Assembly (NCBI GenBank): GCA_002261195.1
Contig: MVBO01000043.1
Coordinates: forward strand, 23,386 to 87,385
Length of the DNA: 64,000 nt
Direction: 5' to 3'
Source: Bifiguratus adelaidae
Lineage: Eukaryota > Mucoromycota > Endogonomycetes > Endogonales
The position numbers and the translations under genes are program-made. The notes beneath the pieces are model-generated. The model was given only the letters and a program-made list of their open reading frames with translations. It made no database searches and was not told the DNA's origin. Positions within the stretch are counted from its first letter, which is position 1. Each line of letters begins with the position of its first letter. Below, in pieces: positions 1 through 9,081 of the stretch.

Positions 1-1487
1 TTGGCGTCGACCCGAATTTCTACGAATTTCTGCTCATGATTGATGCCGATACTGAGGTGCAACCAGACGCTTTGAACCGTATGGTCTCGTCCTTCGTTCA
101 TGATTCCAAAATAATAGGCCTGTGTGGTGAAACCACTCTATCGAATGAGAAGCACAGCTGGATTACCATGATTCAAGTATATGAATATTACATATCGCAT
201 CATCTGTCCAAGGCTTTCGAATCGCTGTTTGGCTCGGTGACTTGTCTGCCAGGTTGCTTTTGCATGTATCGCGTTCGCTCTGCGGCCAAATCTCAGCCTC
301 TTCTCATAAGCAATCAGGTGATTGGTGATTATTCGGAGAACTGCGTTGATACGCTTCATTTAAAGAATCTACTTCATCTCGGAGAAGATCGTTATTTGAC
401 GACGCTGATCCTCAAACACTTCCCCAACTATAAGACGAAATTCATTCCCGATGCAGGCTGCCAAACAGTCGCCCCAGACGATTGGAAAGTCTTATTATCA
501 CAACGTCGTCGCTGGATCAATTCCACGGTACACAACTTGCTCGAATTGGTGTTCTTGCCGCAGTTATGTGGATTCTGCTGCTTTTCTATGAGGTTCGTTG
601 TGATACTCGACCTTGTGGGGACATTGGTAATGCCGGCAGTCGTTTGTTATCTGGGATATCTCGTATATCAGACCTCCGTATCGACAAGCAACGTACCAAT
701 GATGTCCATGATCATTCTTGCCATGGTGTACGGTCTTCAGGCTATCATCTTCCTTATTCGCCGCAAATGGGAGCATATTGGATGGATGATTGTCTACATT
801 CTCGCGATTCCGCTCTTCTCATTTGCGATCCCTATCTATTCATTTTGGCATTTCGATGACTTCTCCTGGGGCAACACTCGTGTTGTGCTCGGTGAGAATG
901 GCAAGAAAGTCGCCGCCACGGAGGATCAAGTCTCGTTTGATCCCAAGTCAATCCCACGCAAGACATGGCAAGAATATGAGAACGAATTGTGGGAGCTTGG
1001 TTCCTATGTGTCCGAGAAGTCTGGGCATACTTTCAAGAGTCAACGCTCGCGACAAACCTTTTCGCATCAATCTGCTTTCCTTTCTACAGCTAATTCTATC
1101 TATTCAGCCGACTCAGCCCGCGGTGTCCCGCGGTATTCGGTCGATTCAGGGCGCAATTACGCACCGACCATAGGGAGTCACCCTTACGGTATGCCATTAT
1201 CCAACTTCTCGTATGGATCGGTAGATGACATTCTGCATGCAGATATGCGATCCATGGGGCCAGCAAGTGCTGTTGAATATCCAATACCATATCATTCAAT
1301 GCCATCGGGTTTCTCAGACTCGGAAATCATTGAATGTATCCGCCAAGTGCTTGGTAAAGCCGATTTGATGACCATCACACGAAAGCAAGTCCGCCGACAA
1401 GTCGAGGAGCGATTACAAGTTGACCTGACTTACAAGAGGGAGTTTGTGAATTACTGCATAGAGAACATCCTGTTGGGTAATCTCTGA
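1..1487 (+). CDS. Chitin synthase, class V-type, C-terminal part (5' end outside window)
   Basis: The reading frame is already open at base 3, so only the C-terminal ~495 residues are present. It makes cell-wall chitin from UDP-GlcNAc at the plasma membrane. Visible are the glycosyltransferase 2 core (DADT near the start, then CLPGCF), the product-binding QRRRW motif with WINST following, and three or four hydrophobic membrane segments. A Ser-rich linker leads to a C-terminal DEK_C-like domain over the last ~60 residues (starting near FSDSEIIECI). A DEK_C tail is typical of the class V/VI/VII chitin synthases, many of which carry an N-terminal myosin-like head; that head would lie upstream and cannot be checked here. 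No intron is needed in this part. The stop is TGA at 1485-1487. Confidence 0.93.
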   Translation, partial: GVDPNFYEFLLMIDADTEVQPDALNRMVSSFVHDSKIIGLCGETTLSNEKHSWITMIQVYEYYISHHLSKAFESLFGSVTCLPGCFCMYRVRSAAKSQPLLISNQVIGDYSENCVDTLHLKNLLHLGEDRYLTTLILKHFPNYKTKFIPDAGCQTVAPDDWKVLLSQRRRWINSTVHNLLELVFLPQLCGFCCFSMRFVVILDLVGTLVMPAVVCYLGYLVYQTSVSTSNVPMMSMIILAMVYGLQAIIFLIRRKWEHIGWMIVYILAIPLFSFAIPIYSFWHFDDFSWGNTRVVLGENGKKVAATEDQVSFDPKSIPRKTWQEYENELWELGSYVSEKSGHTFKSQRSRQTFSHQSAFLSTANSIYSADSARGVPRYSVDSGRNYAPTIGSHPYGMPLSNFSYGSVDDILHADMRSMGPASAVEYPIPYHSMPSGFSDSEIIECIRQVLGKADLMTITRKQVRRQVEERLQVDLTYKREFVNYCIENILLGNL

Positions 1488-1720
1488 TTCCTACATCTTT
1501 CATTTTGTATAGATGATCTAGCAAATGTTATATAGAGTGGAAATGATATCACATTTAAATTATTGTCGCGGGCCCTAGAAAGATTACACTATGGCCGAAA
1601 ATATAACTGTACATACCGCCTTGTGAAAGCATTTGTCTTCATTCTCATATTACATATGTCTGCTTACATTTGCACAGTAGGGAACTAAGTAAGATGAATA
1701 CAGCATATTTAAAATGCAAT
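1488..1720. other. Convergent 3' intergenic region
   Basis: AT-rich spacer between the chitin synthase stop and the convergent aldolase-family stop. I see no conserved open frame; it should hold both 3' UTRs. Confidence 0.5.
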
Positions 1721-2705
1721 TCAATACTCGATGCAATCGGGTTGCTCTTGTATGATCAAGTCGCACATGGGCTGCAGACTGAACCATCCAGCGTTAGGAG
1801 TCCCTACCACGTCAAAGGTGACTTTGGCGACGTCATCCTCAATGCAGCGAAGACCCTTGTAGCCGTTTGGAGAGGCTGCTTCTGCAAGTAATTGTGCTTG
1901 ACAACAACGCTCCATGGAGATGAACCACCAGATTGCCTCTTCGACTGTTCGTCCAACGGTAAGCAAACCGTGATTTGAAAGAATGACTGCCTTGTTGGTA
2001 GGACCGAGGGCAGACGCAATGCGACGGCCTTCTTCGACATCATACACGACGCCAGCATAGTCATCAAAGACCGAATGATGGTTGTAGAAAGCGCAAGCAT
2101 CTTGAGTGATGGGCAAAAGCGGGCGCGCAAAGCTCGAAAAGGCCTTGCCGTACATGGAATGTGTATGACAGGCGGTAATGGCGTCGGAACGGGCAGCATG
2201 GATTTGTGAGTGGATAGCAAAAGCGGCTTTGTTGACACTTTGCCCACCACGGACCAGTTCGCCTTCGTGATCGACAAGCACCAAGTCGCGAGGTTTGATC
2301 TGTCCAAAGTGCACACCGAAAGGATTTACCCAAAAGAGATCCGGATATTCTGGATCACGGCATGTCATATGACCTGCAACACCTTCATCGAAGCTATATT
2401 TTGAGAAAAGACGGAATCCGATCGCAAGGCGTTGCAGACGATGTCTACGTTCATCTGCGAAGCCAGCAAACTTGGGGGGCATCGGAAGCTTGACGGCTAT
2501 TTGCTCGGCTTCTCTAGCCTGCTCCTCTGTCTCATCTCCAGAGAGGACGACATGACGGTGGGAGCGATTGAAGATGGCTCCCTGGCTGCTGGCGACTCTA
2601 CAGGGGTCGTGTGAATATATGGTGGCGAAACAGACAACGCGCGCAGACTCACTTAAATTCCTCAGTTCCTTGGTTGTCCCCAACTGCTTCTGACACTGGT
2701 GGCAT
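1721..2705 (-). CDS. Class II aldolase/adducin-family protein
   Basis: Two exons, 2705..2653 and 2597..1721, give 309 residues. The 55-nt intron has donor GTGAGT and acceptor TAG; skipping it joins GAATTTAA to AGTCGCC in frame. An unspliced reading would begin with about 50 unrelated residues. The fold is that of L-fuculose-phosphate aldolase/adducin heads. The metal-site signatures are visible: DEGVAGHMT, then HTHS, then SNHGLLTVG. Members act on phosphorylated sugars or are non-enzymatic; many fungi carry several paralogues of unknown substrate, so no reaction is assigned. No signal peptide is seen, so it is probably cytosolic. Confidence 0.85.
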
Positions 2706-3041
2706 GGTGAAAGCGATAAAGGAGGATTATTCGATGCGAAGGAGTACCTGATTGATAAAAGTGGGAAACCTGTCATCTGCGTTTGTTCCCCCCCACTTAG
2801 AGGGATTTCCTAATTTGTAATCATGCTTATGCTCGATCACGGCCTGGGAAAGGAGCTCGTTGTGGTGTCACCGTATCGTGCGCACCTCCGGTGGTCCTAT
2901 GCAAAGCTTACGGCATGAGTCTATTGCAGGTATGGAGGCAGCCTTCTATTGCGTATGGATGCTTGGTTGGGAAGAGCAAATCTTCTTGTCCCGAACGACA
3001 GACTTTGTAATGTTAGGATACAACGTCATACTTTGCAAGGA
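2706..3041. other. Intergenic region upstream of the aldolase-family gene
   Basis: Holds the aldolase promoter and the 3' end of the PX-PB1 gene; both genes are on the minus strand. The open frame on the plus strand here has no recognisable protein features. Nothing else is seen. Confidence 0.4.
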
Positions 3042-5102
3042 TCACGTTTCTACGAGGGTAAGTTTGACCTTGGCCATGTTCTTCCAAGGTCCTTCCATAA
3101 AGGTACGCAGACTATCCTCTGATTGGACGTTGGCAACGTTTTCTATCAGAGAGGAAGGACTTGGCAACCCAGAAGCTAGGCTCTCGGAAGAGTATGATCT
3201 ACGGACACCAGTAGTAGCCAGAGCCCATGATTTGTTGAGGGTATCTTTGACGGAGGAATCTTGTTCAGCGCATGACATGAACTTCTCTTGAATCTTGTCT
3301 TTGAGACCTTGCCAATCTATGCTCCTTGGGACACGTAGGAGCACAATTGTGTCGGAACTGAGAACGATTTTGAGCTTGATGCTCTCTCGGTTGTATAGGG
3401 ATGATGGTGTTGAGGGAGTGGAAGGTGTGGAATCATGCGAATGCAATGCCGAAGACTTTGAGTGACATTTGGAAGTAGTTGGGGATAAGGGGGGACTTGG
3501 AGATCCTGATTTCGGACAAGCCGGACGTTGAACGTGCCTGGAAGAAAGCGATGGCGAAGGTGAAGTGGAATTGCGGACGCGACGATGGTTGGGCTGAATT
3601 GAGAGGTAGTCGAGCTGTTCGAACATTTGAGTGAATGGATCATCATTCTTGGTGGAAATTTCAGAGTTGCGCGCCGAGGAGTCGGACGAGTGCGAGGAAT
3701 CACATCGATTCCGGCTCCATCTTTGTAACACCTCATTGTCCGAAGCGGCATCGGTACTTTGCTCCGGCGACAACATCTCCACGTGCTCTTGTGGACTGCG
3801 ATGTGACGCACCGAGTGTCTTGGCACGCTTGATCCATTGAATATTTTGTGCTAAATTGGGATCAGCCTGAAATTGCGCGACAAAATTGTCAGGACTCTCG
3901 TCTCCGAAAAGGTTGGCGGTCTTTGTAAGATTAGGTTGCGACTGCGTTTTCTTCAGGCCGAAAAAATCTTGAGACTGACGCTTTGAGAGCTGATGCTCAA
4001 AGTCAAAGCTCAAGTCGAGGAAGGTGTATGACTCCCGTCCTAGATCAGCTTTTACCTGCTCGAGTTGTTCGGAGCCTTGCCTTCGGATGGTATGAAATCT
4101 TTTGAAGAGTGGAAGATGGTCGCCATCTACATCGTCGCCTTCCGAATGTTCGTCGGGTCCCTCGTCGTCGCTGAGCCGTACTTTGGCGGGAGCCACGAGT
4201 CGGGACCCAGGGCGATCCCTTAAATTTAATTGGCCTATCTTCCTTACCGCACCAGCTCGCGTGCGCATGGGACTTGCCTTTTCTGGACCTCCACTGGTCG
4301 CTGACCGCGGGACTCTTTTGGAGGCCGATCGTCCACGAAGGGCTATTCGGATAGTCTCTTGTGTTTTAGTCATAGGCATCTGAAGATTGAGCGGATCACC
4401 CAGGTTCATCGCCATCTTGTAATCCAGATCAGACCGACGAATGCCGCAAAACTCCAAAAATGGCTGGCTGGACGCAATGAGAGTCGGGTAATTCCCCGGT
4501 TGCTGAAATAGACACCTGACGTAATGATCTAGATGCATGCGCCGCTGCTCGCATACGGACTTGGTAATGAAAAAGGCGGTGTTGGGTCGCAATGTGGGTA
4601 AATGTAGATGGGAACAGTTACAGGAGTCGAAATCCGTGAGAGTCGATATGCTCATTGCACTTTTGAGAAACGTTCCATGGCTGTAAATGACTGGTCGGTC
4701 CAGTACAGATCGCAGAGAAGCGAGTGAGCGCATGGATGACGGATTCATGAATAGCGCAACATCATTCTGCTTGGCTCGATGGTTTTGGCGTGTCCGCGAA
4801 GAGTGCGGGCATAGTGATTGCGAAAGAGCCTCTTGTAGAGCGTCGTCCAACTGCTGGAATTCTTCGTATTGTCGAAAGATCACGTATGGCTGACGAGGAA
4901 CTTCGATCTCATCGCCATTGCATGTGATTGTTTTCTTCGCCCGAGGTTGAATGAGAACGGTGTACCACACGTGGTGATCTTTGCGCTTTTGCCAAGTAAC
5001 CACTGACACCTTTTCGATCACAGGCGCAAGCTTTACTCCGGAAGAGGAGGTCTGCATGGTCACCAAATGCGAAACTGGACAGAACGGAGAGTGCGCGAGC
5101 AA
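3042..5102 (-). CDS. PX and PB1 domain scaffold protein
   Basis: Single exon of 686 residues. Residues ~25-220 look like a phosphoinositide-binding PX domain: basic beta strands (SVVTWQKRKDHHVWYTVLI), the RQYEEFQQLDDAL helix, and a late helix with RMHLDHYVRCLF and FLEF. A long low-complexity Ser/Pro/Gln middle follows. The last ~120 residues start like a PB1 domain (SIKLKIVLSSDTIVLLRVP) and end in KVKLTLV. PX plus PB1 occurs in Bem1/Scd2-type polarity scaffolds, but the SH3 domains of that family are absent. A second start at Met16 (5057) is equally possible. Role in membrane-associated polarity or trafficking is inference. Confidence 0.72.
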   Translation of the reverse strand: MLAHSPFCPVSHLVTMQTSSSGVKLAPVIEKVSVVTWQKRKDHHVWYTVLIQPRAKKTITCNGDEIEVPRQPYVIFRQYEEFQQLDDALQEALSQSLCPHSSRTRQNHRAKQNDVALFMNPSSMRSLASLRSVLDRPVIYSHGTFLKSAMSISTLTDFDSCNCSHLHLPTLRPNTAFFITKSVCEQRRMHLDHYVRCLFQQPGNYPTLIASSQPFLEFCGIRRSDLDYKMAMNLGDPLNLQMPMTKTQETIRIALRGRSASKRVPRSATSGGPEKASPMRTRAGAVRKIGQLNLRDRPGSRLVAPAKVRLSDDEGPDEHSEGDDVDGDHLPLFKRFHTIRRQGSEQLEQVKADLGRESYTFLDLSFDFEHQLSKRQSQDFFGLKKTQSQPNLTKTANLFGDESPDNFVAQFQADPNLAQNIQWIKRAKTLGASHRSPQEHVEMLSPEQSTDAASDNEVLQRWSRNRCDSSHSSDSSARNSEISTKNDDPFTQMFEQLDYLSIQPNHRRVRNSTSPSPSLSSRHVQRPACPKSGSPSPPLSPTTSKCHSKSSALHSHDSTPSTPSTPSSLYNRESIKLKIVLSSDTIVLLRVPRSIDWQGLKDKIQEKFMSCAEQDSSVKDTLNKSWALATTGVRRSYSSESLASGLPSPSSLIENVANVQSEDSLRTFMEGPWKNMAKVKLTLVET

Positions 5103-5691
5103 TGTGTTTCAAGAGAAAGAGGGAGAGAAGAGAAAGAGACGGGATTACTGCTTTGCACACTTAATTGTTAACGCCGACCCAGCGATTGGGTTATTCATAT
5201 CCAGAAAAGGCTGAAAATAGACCAAAGGAATTCAATTGACGAAGCAACCGGGCCGAAATTGGAAATTGACAATATTGGGTCAACGCAACATTGATTACAT
5301 CACGCACGGAAACTTGAATTAGGAGACGAACAGGCAATGATGATCTTCTTCCAGAACGTAGTGCACGCACTGCTTTGTTTCTTCTAAGTGATCCTCATCA
5401 TTCCCTCCCCAGTTGACACCGGAATTTGTATGACCCCTTATGATAATTTGATTTACAGGAGGGAAGATACAATCTTGTGGCGCCGTGTCAACTTGGCAAC
5501 TTCCAGGACGGAGGCGCGAGATTTGCTCACAATCATCTGACTCAGGGACTAGTCTGCAGGGTGGATCTAAGCATGCGATTGGAGCAGGACATGTGAATTT
5601 CGTGAATCTTTACTATATTACACTACAAGACGACATAAGGTCTGAATGACAGGCTCTAGATTCTCTGATGAGCATGCTTACAGTTTACCAG
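5103..5691. other. Intergenic region, 589 nt
   Basis: Between the PX-PB1 start and the U2AF1 stop (both minus strand). The sequence is the PX-PB1 promoter plus U2AF1 3' UTR. I see no tRNA, no repeat and no protein-like frame. The polypurine stretch at ~5111-5140 (AGAGAAAGAGGGAGAGAAGAG) lies just upstream of the PX-PB1 start. Confidence 0.4.
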
Positions 5692-6424
5692 TTATGCAGC
5701 AATTCGCTCCCTCTCTGCTTCAGAAGTCCCAGTAGCGCCAGATTTTAGTTCGCGTATCGATAATCGCTGACCTCCGTACAGTTCGCGCTTGAGTTCCTTG
5801 GACGGCAACTTGAGATGCATAAAGTTGCAAAAACCGCCGCGTGTACATTCACCCATTTCGTATTGGCGACAGCAAGCTTCACGAAAATCTGTAACTGGTG
5901 ATAGCTCGACGTATAGCGGTCGTCCTAATCACAGTGTGAGTCAACGAGTCAAATTTCGACGCGGCTGAGTTGCCACTTACCGGCATAAAACCTATTATTG
6001 AGCGCTTCGGTTGCCTTTCCAGCATCTTCCTCAAATTTGTATTGCGCGTAAACATTGCCTACTAAATGGTCTCCGACATTGTCGCAAATGACCATCTCTT
6101 CGATTTCGCCATACTTTGCGAGTTCCATGAACATGTCTTCGAAGAAGAGATCAAAGTGTTGCTGTAGTTGTTGCGGGGTCAACTGATTGTTTGGATCGTA
6201 CGCGGGGTTCTGATACAAGTTGGAAATGAGGAGGGTTTGCGAAAAGTTTGGCTTGACATGTTTCCGTGAGCATCGGTCACCATGTCGACATGCCCCGATC
6301 TTGAAGTAGAATGAACAATTGACCCTGAGAACACTTTCAGTATGCAACATTCATTATCAAAAAAGACTCTATGCACTTACTTGTCCTTCTCCGTACCATA
6401 GATACTCGCGAGATATTCAGCCAT
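5692..6424 (-). CDS. U2AF1: U2AF small subunit (U2AF35), 3' splice-site AG recognition
   Basis: Three exons (6424..6381, 6324..5981, 5924..5692; introns of 56 nt each) give 206 residues. It reads the 3' splice-site AG as partner of U2AF65 in early spliceosome assembly. The protein shows the complete family plan: first CCCH finger (C-x7-C-x5-C-x3-H, around [16 protein letters not shown]), a UHM-type RRM in the middle ([18 protein letters not shown]), a second CCCH finger ([16 protein letters not shown]), and a short C-terminal tail. The start [15 protein letters not shown] matches the family start and is encoded by the first exon, so it was preferred over the in-intron ATG. It shares a 131-bp promoter with SF3B4. 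Confidence 0.97.
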
Positions 6425-6555
6425 CGTGAACAAGAAGCGATCGAGCAATTCTTTCGTGTCAAAAGCGACTTTTAACAGCCCAAATAATTTAATTCATTTC
6501 GCAAGTTGCCTTTGGGTGGCAATTCTTTGAGATCCTTGCACCTTCCAGATTGTTC
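6425..6555. promoter_or_regulatory. Bidirectional promoter between U2AF1 and SF3B4
   Basis: Only 131 bp separate the two divergent start codons, so both 5' UTRs and both core promoters must fit here. AT-rich sequence around 6478-6500 (CCCAAATAATTTAATTCATT) may serve the core promoters. No motif was assigned. Confidence 0.7.
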
Positions 6556-7440
6556 ATGGCACAAGAGAGGAATCAGGAAGCTACGGTGTATATCGGCAAC
6601 CTAGAGGAGCGATGTACGGAAGCTCTCGTATGGGAGCTGATGCTCCAAGCTGGTCCAGTAGGTGAGACGAAGAATAAACTCTTGGTCAATTCTTCGCGAG
6701 GCTCACGCGTCCATTGGCTACAGTGAACGTCCACTTGCCCAAGGATCGAGTAACGCAAATGCACCAAGGCTATGGCTTCTGCGAATTTGCTAGTGAGGAG
6801 GATGCTGACTATGCCATGCGCATCATGAACCAGATCAAGCTCTATGGCAAACCCATTCGGGTTAACAAGGTAAGACGACGAAGCGGTAGGGGCAATCTCT
6901 ATGTACTGAGCTTCTCTTGTCTCTGCTTAGGCCTCATCTGACAAGAAGAATATGGATGTGGGAGCGTCGCTGTTTATCGGTAATCTCGATCCAGATGTGG
7001 ATGAAAAACTTCTCTACGACACATTCAGTGCCTTCGGAGTCATCGTACAAACACCAAAGGTGGCGCGCGATCCAGACACAGGAGCTTCGAAAGGATATGG
7101 CTTCGTATCATTCGACAATTTCGACTCTTCCGATGCTGCCATCGACGCAATGAACGGCCAGTATCTGATGAACAAGCAAATCACTCTGCAATATGCGTAT
7201 AAAAAGGACGGCAAGGGAGAGCGGCACGGCTCGGCAGCAGAGCGTCTATTGGCCGCTCAAGCGAAAAAGAACAACACTTTACCAAATATGATGTTTGGCG
7301 GTGTGCCTCCCCCTCCACCACCGGGTATGCCTCCAGCGGTGCCTGGCAATGTCCCGGTATATAACCCAGCTGCCGGCGGCGCATATCCACCTCCTCCTCC
7401 TCCACCATTCATGTACAATAATCCCGGGTATGGTCAATGA
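6556..7440 (+). CDS. SF3B4: Splicing factor 3b subunit 4 (SAP49/Hsh49)
   Basis: Exons 6556..6661, 6724..6869 and 6931..7440 give 253 residues. The protein is part of the U2 snRNP SF3b complex and contacts pre-mRNA near the branch site. It has two tandem RRMs: the first with VYIGNL (RNP2) and GYGFCEF (RNP1), the second with LFIGNL and KGYGFVSF; a Pro-rich C-tail with PPPPPPG and PPPPPPPF runs is typical of the family. Splicing at GTAG|GTGAG and TACAG|TGAAC restores the VVNVH strand of RRM1. It lies head-to-head with U2AF1, whose product acts in the same step, and tail-to-head 49 bp before the methyltransferase gene. Confidence 0.96.
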
Positions 7441-7489
7441 TGGCCCTGTAACATTATACATAAGTGTTCATTGAATGTTTTTATGAACA

Positions 7490-8674
7490 ATGCACTATGT
7501 TCGCTTTCTCAAAAACCCGCCCCGGCAAGTAACATTGAAATGCCCATTCAGTGTTGTTTGGACCATACAAACAGATTTGGCAGATGATATATACTTGTCT
7601 CCTGTCTGGGTCGACGTCAGCGTTGTCTCCGCAATCACGAATCAAGAGTATGACGGTGTGGTCATTGGTGGTCAGACTGAAGTCCGTGAACTACTGTATC
7701 ATCCCAGCACAGGCGGATATTGCAACGCAGAGCTTACGATCACAAAGAGACCACCGGATGGGTCCAACAGTATCAAGATCTTGTTCCACCCAAAGCATGA
7801 CGACGCAGCTGATCACGAGAGTGACGCATGGTTTGGAAATTATATCGGCTGCGAATCAGCGCCGTGGATTCTCCCGATATGGTCGTCGCCAATCACATTG
7901 CTTCAAGCTAGCAAGAAGCCGGACAAGGTATCAACAATCTCGCGTCTTCGTCAATGCGAGCGGCATTTAGGCAAAGGACGTGATCGATTGATTGTGACGG
8001 AGGACAGCAGCGAAAGCATAGCACGGCATGTTTGGTAAGCTTTTCCGGTGTTCATCTCATACAGACGCTCATGAATGGCAATGACAGGGACTGTGGTGTC
8101 TATATGTGTTTCTTCTTTCAATTACTAAAGCAAGGACATAAGTTTGCTGATATTTCTTTCACTAGCCAGTCGACCGTTATTGAGCTCGGCAAGTGATCAA
8201 ACAAGAATATGACTGAAGAGACTAACTACGCAATCAGGTAGTGGAACTGGTATCGGAGGCATATGCTGTGCGCGAACGTTCGGATGTGCGACATGGCTGA
8301 CGGATCTTTCCGATGCGTTGGAGCTGTTGCATCAAAACGTTGGGCAAAGTGGTCCACAAAAGGCAAGACCGCAAATTGTGGAGTTAGATTGGAACAATCC
8401 TGCAGGCGCATCAGCTTCTTTACCATCTAAGGTTGATTACATCCTCCTCTCCGATGTCCTGTACAACAGTGGCTCCCACGACATTCTCCTGGATACCCTA
8501 GACCACTTATCCAACCGCGGGACACGTGTTCTTCTCGCTTACAAGGAACGACACGAGGAAGAACAGGTAATATGGGATAAGTTGCAATCAAGGCACTGGG
8601 TTATCAGATCTGTCCATGCCATGACTCCTTGTACACTGTATCTATTGTCCAAAACGGAAAAACCACCAATGTAA
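7490..8674 (+). CDS. METTL21-like protein methyltransferase
   Basis: Exons 7490..8034, 8088..8192 and 8242..8674 give 360 residues. The C-terminal half is a SAM-dependent seven-beta-strand methyltransferase of the Methyltransf_16 (METTL21/EFM) group: motif I reads ELGNGTGIGG after splicing, the acidic strand is WLTDLSDAL, and the DVLYN segment corresponds to the family D-x-x-Y motif. The N-terminal ~160 residues are poorly conserved. Family members methylate lysines of translation factors or chaperones; the substrate here is unknown. The third exon needs acceptor GGTAG|TGGAAC to complete motif I; the nearer CAG acceptor would create a stop. It starts 49 bp after the SF3B4 stop. Confidence 0.83.
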
Positions 8675-9081
8675 TCGAACAAAAGCTTATTGAGCTTTAA
8701 CGTCGTACGAGTGACATCAAACACCAACCCAGAATGGGAATGTACCACGCGGGGCTACGCCCTATATCTCGACTAGCGTCTTGCGAGAACGACTGTTTCT
8801 TTGTGCTCGATTGGTTTTGCCTTTCGCCCCACCTCTCCATTCTTTTATCCCTCGAACGCAAAATCAATCCCTTGATCGTGTGAAGTAAAACAAATCCGTA
8901 GCACAAAGTAAGTTGTACGAGTGTCGACGCGTTGTCTCATACGGATTCCCTTTCAGGAAAGAAAGAAAAAACTCGACTTTGGAGCAAAGTAAACAAAGTC
9001 GGCGTACAATATACTCATATCTCGACAAAACATACAAAAAATTACAAGCAGAAAGGCTATCCATACTCCAGACTATCGAAT
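8675..9081 (+). promoter_or_regulatory. Intergenic/5' leader of the SLM1-like gene with a probable UTR intron
   Basis: No protein is recognised here. A GTAAGTTG donor at 8908 and a CCCTTTCAG acceptor ending at 8956 would define a 49-nt intron in the 5' UTR of the next gene. This argues that the true start is the ATG at 9082, and that the 50 upstream in-frame residues are leader. Confidence 0.55.

Noticed and set aside
8932-9081. 50 extra N-terminal residues for the SLM1-like protein
   Set aside because: The stretch spans an acceptor (CCCTTTCAG) that pairs with a GTAAGTTG donor, so it is probably 5' UTR; the sequence has no conserved features.
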